64,000 nucleotides of DNA, from assembly GCA_028280405.1 (NCBI GenBank), contig JANQLW010000060.1, positions 43,435 through 107,434 of the forward strand, written 5' to 3'. The DNA is from Bacteroidales bacterium. Lineage in GTDB: Bacteria; Bacteroidota; Bacteroidia; Bacteroidales; GCA-2711565. The notes under the pieces are model-generated. The model was not told the DNA's origin, did no database searches, and worked only from the letters and a program-made list of their open reading frames with translations. Position 1 is the first letter of the stretch. Each line of letters opens with the position of its first letter. This document shows positions 8,650 to 17,240 of the stretch, piece by piece. Both the position numbers and the translations under genes were made by a program.

Positions 8650-9627
8650 CTAAATTTTAATTTCTAAATTCATAAATATCCCCGTCATATATTTTTGAGC
8701 TGCATCCTTTGGATTCCATCCCTGATAGTTAGGAGCAATCTTAACACCTTTTACCGGAGCGTATTCCAGGCCGATGATCAATATACTACCATCTTTAGCC
8801 AAATTCCATTCCATGTCCATGGCATCAGAAGAACTCAGTTTATCATATCTTCCGAAGATTTTTACTTTTTTACTTGCTTTATATGTTGTGTGGAATGAAA
8901 AACCATCCAAATCTTTATCAGCTGCATTAGTTGTATTTAACTGTTTGTTGTATTCCAAGCCAAAACTGATATCACCGGTTTTGTAACCAGCAAATAATGC
9001 AAGTGATTGTTGGTTTACATTATGTTTTTCAATGAAATCATAATAAGCTCTTAATGTAAGAGCTTTGACAGGATTTACTGTGACTCCTAATCCTACTCTT
9101 AAACTTGAATCTGCAGCTAGTTTTTTATATCCTTCTCCATTACTTAAAATAAAGTCTGCACTAAAAGCTTTTGAGAATTTATAAGCTACTCTAACACCAA
9201 GATCTGCACTTGAATTAAATTTATGTTGATTCTGGAATGTTTTATAAATATATCTGTACCCCCATGCTTTTCTCTGAAGTTCAAACTGAGTAGTTCCTAT
9301 TAAACCAAAGTCTACTTTAAAACCATTTTGTTTATAAGTTAAAAATGCATGCTTTAACAAAGCCGTCATTTCCAATCCGCCGACTTTTGGGTTAGCCACA
9401 TCCAAAGTGATTTTGCCTGAAAAATGCTTACTAAAATTGTATCCATAACCAAAATATGCTCTTTTAATTTCAAATGCATTGGCATTTTCCCCATCAGAAA
9501 ATGAAGAATGGAAGTTTGAAAATATTTTCACATTCACTTTTCCATTTGGTTTAAAATCCTTATCTGCTGCATTAGCTTGAATTCCTGCAAACAATGCTAA
9601 TATTAATAAAATGCTAAGTTTTTTCAT
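8650..9627 (-). CDS. Outer-membrane porin-like beta-barrel
   Basis: Start MKKLSILLILALFAGIQANA (internal Met of the ORF track entry); alternating beta-strand pattern typical of porins, e.g. AYFGYGYNFSKHFSGKITLDV; C-terminal aromatic-poor MNLEIKI. Confidence 0.7.
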   Translation of the reverse strand: MKKLSILLILALFAGIQANAADKDFKPNGKVNVKIFSNFHSSFSDGENANAFEIKRAYFGYGYNFSKHFSGKITLDVANPKVGGLEMTALLKHAFLTYKQNGFKVDFGLIGTTQFELQRKAWGYRYIYKTFQNQHKFNSSADLGVRVAYKFSKAFSADFILSNGEGYKKLAADSSLRVGLGVTVNPVKALTLRAYYDFIEKHNVNQQSLALFAGYKTGDISFGLEYNKQLNTTNAADKDLDGFSFHTTYKASKKVKIFGRYDKLSSSDAMDMEWNLAKDGSILIIGLEYAPVKGVKIAPNYQGWNPKDAAQKYMTGIFMNLEIKI

Positions 9628-9637
9628 TGTCTTTGTA

Positions 9638-10606
9638 TTATTGCTGATTAGTTTTTTTGTAATTAAATGATTTTTCGACTTTATACTCCTTACCATTTAC
9701 TAAACAGTATGGATAAATAAAGAAGTTCAGGGTTTGGATATTTTTACTTCCCTTAACTTCAATATCTCTTCCCATTGTAAACTGAATACGGTCATAATCC
9801 AAATTTCCAAATAAGTATTCTTTTTTATGAGGATGTTTGCATGCTTCAGAAGCATCAACAGGAATCCAGCCTTTTCCATCAATGTAGAATTCAGCCCAAC
9901 AGTGATAACCCTTAACTTTGCTTTCTTTTACATTTTCAGGAAATGGAAATCCCATTGCAAAACGAGCAGGAATATCAATGGAACGGCACATGGCAATAAA
10001 TAAAGAATGAAAGTCAGTACAATTACCTCTACGCTCATCACAAACAAATATTACATCACCATTACCCCAGCCTTCACCGCTTTTATCATATTTTACACAA
10101 GAAACAATATGATCATAAATAGCTTTTGCCTGATTAAACTTTCCATTTACTCCTTTAATAACATCTTGAGCCTCTTTACGAATTTCATCTGTTATTAATA
10201 CTTTGGAACTTTCACCTAAATACATCTCAGCATTTTTCAATTTAGTTGCTTTGCCTCCATTTCTTTCGAAACGACTGGCTTTTACAGTTAGGTTTACATA
10301 ACCTCCTTTTTTAGCATCGGATTTTAGGTATAAGTATTTATTATTAAATTGTTTGTCCTTTTTAATTGAATATTTATAGTCTGTTTCAATACTAACATCA
10401 TTAATTTTTTGATAATTATCAGATTGAGGAATGGGAATCCATAATTCCATTGTATTTGATTGCCCCTCAAGTTGAGGAATTTTTACTTTATATGTAAATT
10501 CAAAATTATTAGATTCAACATTTGATTTTTTGGGACTAATAGCATAGCTATTCATCGTAATTAGTGCAACAGCACAAATAGTAAATACAGTTTTAATAGT
10601 TTTCAT
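9638..10606 (-). CDS. Transglutaminase-like superfamily protein, secreted
   Basis: Signal peptide; catalytic-triad context RRGNCTDFHSLFIAMCRSIDIPARFAMGF...GYHCWAEFYIDGKGWIPVDAS. Confidence 0.85.
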   Translation of the reverse strand: MKTIKTVFTICAVALITMNSYAISPKKSNVESNNFEFTYKVKIPQLEGQSNTMELWIPIPQSDNYQKINDVSIETDYKYSIKKDKQFNNKYLYLKSDAKKGGYVNLTVKASRFERNGGKATKLKNAEMYLGESSKVLITDEIRKEAQDVIKGVNGKFNQAKAIYDHIVSCVKYDKSGEGWGNGDVIFVCDERRGNCTDFHSLFIAMCRSIDIPARFAMGFPFPENVKESKVKGYHCWAEFYIDGKGWIPVDASEACKHPHKKEYLFGNLDYDRIQFTMGRDIEVKGSKNIQTLNFFIYPYCLVNGKEYKVEKSFNYKKTNQQ

Positions 10607-10749
10607 GATTAATTTTATAAAATGAATGAATAATGATTGATTAGTTTATATGTACAGTGTGGAATATACTGAAAATGAATTTTTCATGTATATCCTACAG
10701 CTTAATAAATAAAGGTAGCTTTGCTGTACACAGCTTATAAGGAAATCGG

Positions 10750-10764
10750 TCACCATTTGGGTGA
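10750..10764. promoter_or_regulatory. Palindromic putative operator TCACC-N5-GGTGA upstream of the transglutaminase/porin/YedE operon
   Basis: TCACCatttgGGTGAtcc, 144 nt upstream of the start at 10606; partner of the 2908-2923 site. Confidence 0.45.
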
Positions 10765-10850
10765 TCCTAATAGTGATAGATAATTGTTATTATTTATTAG
10801 AATAACAAATAAATTCAGCGACTGATATTTGGGGGCTCTTTCTTTCATGA

Positions 10851-12260
10851 CTAAAACACTTTTGTGTAAGCTTCCCTTACAATATTAGCAACTTCTTCTA
10901 TCCTATTTTCCTGAAGAGTCAAAACATCAAGATAAATATATCCACTCTTCAAATTCGTTAATATGGGCGTATCATGATTGAGCAATTCATGGAACAATTT
11001 CTTTGCTTTACCTTCCTGGCGTTCTTTTTTCTCTTTAAATTCAAGTTTTACAGAATAACTATCGATTTCAAGATCAGGAAGTGTACCTCCACCGTATTGG
11101 CCTTTACTTTTTGCAATACTGGATTCAATATTGAATTTTTCTAGAGATGATCTCAATTTTTCAGCTGTTTCTGATAAAAGCTCATCTGTCTTATTCAGCA
11201 TATTAAACAATGGATTGTATTTAAACAATTTCTCATCATTCAAATAATAACTGCAAGCTGTTTCCAATATCGTCAAAGTTGTTTTACAAACCCTTAAAGC
11301 ACGCATCATAGGATGCTTACGTAAAACATCAATATATTTCTTCTTACCTGCAATAATACCGGCCTGGGGACCACCCAATAACTTATCGCCACTAAAACAG
11401 ACGATATCTATTCCCTCTGCAATGGCCTGCTTCACATCCGGTTCATTTTTAAGTGCTTTTTCATCTACCTTTCGCAATAAACCTGAACCAATATCATATA
11501 CAAATGGGATATCTTGTTTTTTACTCAGCTTAACCAGCTCATCAATTTCAGCTTCATGAGTAAAGCCCTTTATCACATAATTGGATTTATGAGCCTTGAG
11601 AAACATGGCTGTATTCTCGGTAATGGCATTTTTATAATCATCAACTTTAGTCTTATTGGTAGTACCTACCTCAATCATTTTACAGCCGGAGGCAGCCATG
11701 ATATCAGGAACACGGAAGGAACCTCCTATTTCAATTAATTCGCCCCTGGAAATAATTACTTCTTTATCTCGTGCAAATGTTCTCAGAACAAACATTACTG
11801 CAGCGGCATTATTATTCACAACTAAAACATCTTCAGCACCTGTCAAAAATTTCAGAATTTCAGAAGCATGAACATTGCGTTGTCCTCGAGCTCCTTTTTC
11901 AAGATTAAATTCAAGATTATTATAACCAACTAAAACTTCAGAAATACTTTTTACCATTTCTTCACCTAAAGGGGCTCTTCCAAGATTGGTATGCAAAACG
12001 ATACCGGATGCATTGATTACAGGACATAAACTACGATCACCAACTTTCTTGGTTAATTTAGTAATACGAGCAATAATTATTTCATCATTAGGAAATGGTT
12101 TATCACTAAGAATATCTTGTCGGAATGTGGAAATGGTTTCCCTGCAGGCGTGTTTCACAAGGCTTTCTCCATAAAGAGCAATTAACTCTTTTACTTGTGG
12201 CTGACAAAGGAGTTTGTCAATACCCGGAAGATTTTTTAAAGCTTGTTTCTTTAAATCCAT
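10851..12260 (-). CDS. selA: L-seryl-tRNA(Sec) selenium transferase
   Basis: CPVINASGIVLHTNLGRAPLGEEMVKSI, SGDKLLGGPQAGIIAGKKKYIDVLRKHPMMRALRVCK: SelA hallmarks. Confidence 0.97.
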   Translation of the reverse strand: MDLKKQALKNLPGIDKLLCQPQVKELIALYGESLVKHACRETISTFRQDILSDKPFPNDEIIIARITKLTKKVGDRSLCPVINASGIVLHTNLGRAPLGEEMVKSISEVLVGYNNLEFNLEKGARGQRNVHASEILKFLTGAEDVLVVNNNAAAVMFVLRTFARDKEVIISRGELIEIGGSFRVPDIMAASGCKMIEVGTTNKTKVDDYKNAITENTAMFLKAHKSNYVIKGFTHEAEIDELVKLSKKQDIPFVYDIGSGLLRKVDEKALKNEPDVKQAIAEGIDIVCFSGDKLLGGPQAGIIAGKKKYIDVLRKHPMMRALRVCKTTLTILETACSYYLNDEKLFKYNPLFNMLNKTDELLSETAEKLRSSLEKFNIESSIAKSKGQYGGGTLPDLEIDSYSVKLEFKEKKERQEGKAKKLFHELLNHDTPILTNLKSGYIYLDVLTLQENRIEEVANIVREAYTKVF

Positions 12261-12288
12261 AGTATTGTTTTAGCTGCAAATCCTTTTA

Positions 12289-12382
12289 GCAGAGAGGGCA
12301 GGGATCGAACCTGCCACAGTAAGTTTTATCCGTCTGTTACTGGTTTTGAAGACCAGATGAAACACCAGTTTCGTCCTCTCTG
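12289..12382 (-). tRNA. selC: tRNA-Sec (UCA anticodon)
   Basis: Minus strand: CAGAGAGG acceptor arm (8 bp with CCTCTCTG), CTGGT-CTTCAAA-ACCAG anticodon arm with TCA anticodon, long variable arm, GGTTCGATCCC T-loop. About 94 nt, immediately upstream of selA. Confidence 0.93.
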
Positions 12383-12449
12383 GATTGTTGCAGATAACAA
12401 AAGTATAAATTTTTTTAATAAAAAGACTTAATTTTTTAAAAAGGGTGAA

Positions 12450-12827
12450 GTGGTGTGGGACATTCTAACACAAGAAGAAATGGACAATTGGATGTCACAG
12501 ATTGTGATATCCAATTCTGAAAAAATGGGATTTAGAAAAAAACCAGTGGTTTTTTCTGAACATGGAATAGCTATGTTATCAAGTATATTAAATAGCAAAA
12601 CAGCCATTGCAGTGAACATACAAATTATCCGCACATTTACCCGAATGAGGCAAATGATTTTGACAAATCAAGAAATTCTATCAAAACTGGATCAAATTGA
12701 AAAACAAAGTTTAAAAAATAAAAAAGACATTCAACTAGTTTTTAATTATTTGAAAAAATTGTTAATCCCTGCCGATCAAAAAAACAGAAAACCTATTGGT
12801 TATAAAAGAAAATTGAATAATAAATAA
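12450..12827 (+). pseudogene. 5'-truncated ORF6N-domain (KilA-N/BRO-like) protein fragment
   Basis: DILTQEEMDNWMSQIVISNSEKMGFRKKPVVFSEHGIAMLSSIL... matches the middle/C-terminus of the intact ORF6N gene at 39662-40222 ([43 protein letters not shown]), but the N-terminal LxxREQKVMLDRDLAxLY part is missing. Confidence 0.7.
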
Positions 12828-12830
12828 AGG

Positions 12831-14129
12831 TTAGAACCCAAACCTAGGATTTACAATGGAGCTAAACATGGAACCAAAGGAATAGCTGAACCCTAATAGC
12901 ACCATAAAGTTATACCCGGATTTTACTTGTTGTTGCCTAAGTAATAACTCTTCCAATGAAAGGTCTCCCCCTGCCAGATTGATCTGATTATTCGTAATGC
13001 TATAATTCCCGTTAATATTAAAAGAAAGCCCGCTAATTATTCTAAGATTAGCCCCAATATTGAAGTTCAAAGCATATAAGTCTTTATCCTTTAAATAGGC
13101 TTCATAAGAAAAGTTACCATAGATATTACCCCAGGTTTGATTTACACTGCCTCCAATACTTAATTGATGCTCCCAAACAATTTCGTCAGTTTCATCAAAA
13201 ATTGTTCTTTCAACATAATTAAATTTTGAAAAGCCAATCATATAAGAAACAGTCAATTTCTTTTTTGTAGAAACCTCATAATCAAAAATACTATACTCTA
13301 TAGCCGGTTTGATTGAATAATAAAAATCCCAGTTACTGTATGTAGAACTACCAGCATCTGCAAATGCGCCAACTGACCAATGATCACTAATACTGATTAC
13401 ATTTGTCATAGTAACTTCAGTCGTTTTTGCTATTGATGTAATATCGGTTTCTCCATAAGTAAAAACCGATTTATTATAACTATGACTAAGTCTGAATGAA
13501 AACTTATTTTTCTTTTTAACTTGTTTTACACTGATATTTCCACTTAACATATAGTTTTTGGAAGTTTCCTGTCCATATAAAGAACCATTCATCCCCAGGT
13601 TAAATACCCAGTTATTCCATTTATCTTTTGGAATTACAGGCTTTTTAACAGTTTCTTCTTTTTCTGCATTGGAACTACTATCATTTTGAATCAATTGCTT
13701 TTCCCATAAGTAGCTGTACTTTTCGTAATGCTTAGACCGAAAGCTCATTAATCCTTGAGTAAGGTTTAATAAAACAATATCTCTAATTTCACTTTCTGTA
13801 TCATTAGGAGATACAAAGAAAGTATACTTATGATAAATGTGTTTAAAATCACCTACACCCATATATTCCAGTTCATACTGGATTCCTCCGCTACCTGTTT
13901 GTTGAACTCTGGATTTAATATGAACATCTGCAAATTTCTGATCTCTGACAAAGTCAAAATGATTTAATTCTTTTCTCATATAATCCATATCAATTACGTA
14001 GCTATCAATAAAGAGCTTCATCTTAGGGATAAGTTTAAAAGGATTGGTATCAGTAGTATCATTTTTAACTTCTTGATTATAAGCTAAAGTACTAATGAAT
14101 AGAGTCAGTATTAATAATCTGATCTTCAT
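12831..14129 (-). CDS. Hypothetical secreted outer-membrane beta-barrel protein
   Basis: Signal peptide MKIRLLILTLFISTLAYNQ; repeated amphipathic strands in the second half; ends in GF. Confidence 0.5.
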   Translation of the reverse strand: MKIRLLILTLFISTLAYNQEVKNDTTDTNPFKLIPKMKLFIDSYVIDMDYMRKELNHFDFVRDQKFADVHIKSRVQQTGSGGIQYELEYMGVGDFKHIYHKYTFFVSPNDTESEIRDIVLLNLTQGLMSFRSKHYEKYSYLWEKQLIQNDSSSNAEKEETVKKPVIPKDKWNNWVFNLGMNGSLYGQETSKNYMLSGNISVKQVKKKNKFSFRLSHSYNKSVFTYGETDITSIAKTTEVTMTNVISISDHWSVGAFADAGSSTYSNWDFYYSIKPAIEYSIFDYEVSTKKKLTVSYMIGFSKFNYVERTIFDETDEIVWEHQLSIGGSVNQTWGNIYGNFSYEAYLKDKDLYALNFNIGANLRIISGLSFNINGNYSITNNQINLAGGDLSLEELLLRQQQVKSGYNFMVLLGFSYSFGSMFSSIVNPRFGF

Positions 14130-14322
14130 ATGTTTTTCTGCAATGTTTGGGTAAAGGTAAGGCTGTATAATATTCAAAAAAAACTAAATGTATTGAAATG
14201 TTAAAAACGAGTAATGAAATGATAGGTATTCAAGAATCAAGAAGCAGAAAAATACATAAACCAGTTTTGTACAGCTAAAAAATCAGAACAAAACTCCCGG
14301 ATCTACTAATGAAAATCGGTTA

Positions 14323-15090
14323 TCAGTTTCCTTCAAGCCACTGTTTAAAATCAGCTACTTTCTCGCGACTTACAATAATTTCTTTGTCTGTTTTAATAGC
14401 TTTTGGGTTTATTTTTAAGCGACTGTTTGAGTAAACACTTACATCTTCAATTTCATTAATATTGATGATGAATGTTCTGTTTACCCTAAAGAACATTGAA
14501 TCAGCGATCAGGTTGGTTAAATCTTCAAGGTTATAATCTATAATATATTTTTTATCCTGATTAGTAACTAAGAATACATTCCGGCCTTCAGCAAAGAACA
14601 ATGCAATATCTTCTGTATTTACTGAATGAATATGATTCCCAAGCCTCACTAAAAAGCGATCCTTTACTTTTTTCTGATTAAAAGATTCAGAAACTTTAGC
14701 CACTATTTCTGGGGGAAGTAAGGCAGATTGAAATGATTTAAGCTTGCTTAGTGCTTGAGATAAAGCTGTAAATGTAACTGGTTTAAGAAGATAGTCAACA
14801 CTATTTACTTTAAAAGCATCTATCGCATATTCATCATATGCCGTAGTAAAAATAATAGGTTTACTGATTTTTACCAGATTGAATATTTCAAAGCTTAATC
14901 CATCTGTTAACTGTATGTCCATAAAAATGACATCAACCTCCTGATCTCCATTATTACTAAACCATTTAACCGATTCAGCAACACTAGGTAACTTTGCAAG
15001 TATTTCAATTGTTGGGTCGTATTTTATCAAATACCTGCCAAGTTTTTCCTGAGCTAACTGTTCATCTTCTATAATAACAACTTTCATCAT
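14323..15090 (-). CDS. LytTR-family response regulator
   Basis: VVIIEDEQLAQEKL receiver, VDVIFMDIQLTDG, TTAYDEYAIDAFKVNSVDYLLKP, C-terminal LytTR DNA-binding domain. Confidence 0.93.
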   Translation of the reverse strand: MMKVVIIEDEQLAQEKLGRYLIKYDPTIEILAKLPSVAESVKWFSNNGDQEVDVIFMDIQLTDGLSFEIFNLVKISKPIIFTTAYDEYAIDAFKVNSVDYLLKPVTFTALSQALSKLKSFQSALLPPEIVAKVSESFNQKKVKDRFLVRLGNHIHSVNTEDIALFFAEGRNVFLVTNQDKKYIIDYNLEDLTNLIADSMFFRVNRTFIININEIEDVSVYSNSRLKINPKAIKTDKEIIVSREKVADFKQWLEGN

Positions 15091-15101
15091 ATTTTTTAAG
15101 T

Positions 15102-16127
15102 TTACGATACGAGTTGAAGTTTTGGTAAAGTTAAAATTCTTTTATTTCCATCTTCTTCTGAAATTTCAATTCTTTTTTCACTGTATATGGAATAGGCTCT
15201 TATAATTTCCGATAAATTATTTTGATTAAAGCCTTTGGAAATTCTGTCTTTAGACCTGTATTGTATGTATAAAGTATCATTAACATCTCTTAATTCTATT
15301 TTCAATTTCAGGTTTGCAGAAATAATGGTACTCCTAACAATTTCACCCATTATTATTAATAAAGAGCCTGGGACCACAAGAAAATCAGATTGTATAGACA
15401 TATCAAATTGAATATTTCTGTAAGGTAACTGATTAAATAGATGTTCCAGTTCTTTCAGGGCTCCTACCTCTTCTTCAATCGATATCAATTGTTTGGATTT
15501 ACTTGCCAATACATGGCGGTAAATAGTAGACAAACAATCGATGAATTCATCTGCTTTATCTTTATCATTCTGAATCAATACAATTAAAGATTCAAAGCTT
15601 TCTAATAATAAGCTAGGGTTTATTTCATTCTTGAACTGAGAAAAGTCCTTTTCAATATTCTGCTTTATCAAAATCTCATTTTCCAGATTTCTTGTATTGA
15701 CTTTATACAAATACTGATGGCTAATGAACAGAAAGTTATAAATCAGCATCAATCCACTAAAAATTGCATTAAACCGCACCAATTCCTGCATGATAGGATT
15801 ATATCCAATTACAAATATGAAATACAAATAAATAGATATGGTAACAACGATGATACACAGAAATATTGAGAATACAATTTGTAGCACCATACCAATTGCT
15901 ATTGAAAACATTTGAGGTAATCTATTAAAAAACAGCAACCAGGCCCTTGAGAACTCCTGAACGATATAAGCTAAACCAATACTAAAATACAGTTCTTCTC
16001 CCAGAAACTGCTCCTGTATTTGGGTAACATTATTACTAATCATTAATAATAGCATATAAACTATAATCCCGGTAAAAACAGGGCTTAATAATCTGAACAA
16101 CGGCTGATGAATAAATAATTTCTTCAT
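15102..16127 (-). CDS. Degenerate LytS-type membrane sensor (putative pseudo-histidine kinase)
   Basis: Transmembrane N-half then FKNEINPSLLLESFESLIVLI in place of the QxxPHFLFNxLN phospho-acceptor box. Confidence 0.7.
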   Translation of the reverse strand: MKKLFIHQPLFRLLSPVFTGIIVYMLLLMISNNVTQIQEQFLGEELYFSIGLAYIVQEFSRAWLLFFNRLPQMFSIAIGMVLQIVFSIFLCIIVVTISIYLYFIFVIGYNPIMQELVRFNAIFSGLMLIYNFLFISHQYLYKVNTRNLENEILIKQNIEKDFSQFKNEINPSLLLESFESLIVLIQNDKDKADEFIDCLSTIYRHVLASKSKQLISIEEEVGALKELEHLFNQLPYRNIQFDMSIQSDFLVVPGSLLIIMGEIVRSTIISANLKLKIELRDVNDTLYIQYRSKDRISKGFNQNNLSEIIRAYSIYSEKRIEISEEDGNKRILTLPKLQLVS

Positions 16128-17140
16128 CGTATAATTGGAACTTTAACTGTAAATTTATCTTTCTTATCAATTATAATTTCTTTATTAAAAAGAATCTGAT
16201 ACCTGGCATTTATATTATTCAAGCCAATTTTAAACGAAGGTACTTTCCTGGGTTCTTCTGTAATATTGTTTTGTACACATATATGTTCATCCTCAAAGTA
16301 AATGTTTACCATAAGCGGCTCTTTCTCACTCATCAAATTATGCTTAACCGCATTCTCGATAAGCATTTGCAAAGCTAATGGAGGAATTTTTGTTTCATTA
16401 ATATCATCTGGTAAATCAATTTTACATTTAAACACATTTTCAAACCGGGTTTCCAATAAGAAAATATAAGATTTCACAAAATTTATTTCTTCTTTTAGTA
16501 AAATTAATTTTGAGTTATAACTACTTAGCGTGTAGTTATACATATTGGATAATCTTCTGATAAAGATTTCAGCTTTATTTAAATCCCGGTAAATTAATGA
16601 AGATATAGTGTTTAATGCATTAAACAAAAAATGAGGGCTAAGCTGAGATTTTAAAGCGTTTAGTTGCAAATCAATTTGTTTACGTTCCAGCTTAACCTTT
16701 TGAATTTGTAAGGTAGAGTATGAATAATAAGAATAAAGGGCAAAGTAGACCACTGCAAAAATCTGAACGATTATCAACCATAAAATAGCAAATTTTATGA
16801 CCATGGGTTTATAAATATCAGCAAAATTTACATCACCCTTGGCAAACAAATCATACAAATAAAACAATCCTACAGCAATAACCAATCCGGTAATAAAATG
16901 AACAATCAAACCAATTAATAGTCGATTTGTCATTTGTGTTTGCCAGGGAAATAATTTATCCAGCCTCACGGATGCTCCATAATTTACATAAGTAACCAAA
17001 ATTCCTATTAATGCAGAAAAGGCCAGCTCAACATTTGAAAAATGCTGCTGAGCTTCGGGGTCATTAAACATAAGGTAATAGCTAATAAATATCCCCAATC
17101 CTATTCCTAAGACATTTATAATTAAATGCTTTTTTATCAT
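16124..17140 (-). CDS. LytS-type sensor histidine kinase
   Basis: LNALKSQLSPHFLFNALNTISSLIY H-box and MLIENAVKHNLM N-box after transmembrane segments. Confidence 0.93.
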   Translation of the reverse strand: MIKKHLIINVLGIGLGIFISYYLMFNDPEAQQHFSNVELAFSALIGILVTYVNYGASVRLDKLFPWQTQMTNRLLIGLIVHFITGLVIAVGLFYLYDLFAKGDVNFADIYKPMVIKFAILWLIIVQIFAVVYFALYSYYSYSTLQIQKVKLERKQIDLQLNALKSQLSPHFLFNALNTISSLIYRDLNKAEIFIRRLSNMYNYTLSSYNSKLILLKEEINFVKSYIFLLETRFENVFKCKIDLPDDINETKIPPLALQMLIENAVKHNLMSEKEPLMVNIYFEDEHICVQNNITEEPRKVPSFKIGLNNINARYQILFNKEIIIDKKDKFTVKVPIIR

Positions 17141-17240
17141 ACTGAATAAATATACTGAAAAAATGTATAATCAAAACAATCACTAATCTGCAAGTGAATG
17201 CAAATTAGTAATTGTAAAGTTTAAATATCATATTAAGGAA

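Noticed and set aside
12290-12383. Ordinary tRNA-Ser reading of the tRNA
   Set aside because: Anticodon is TCA reading UGA, acceptor arm is 8 bp, and it lies directly upstream of selA.
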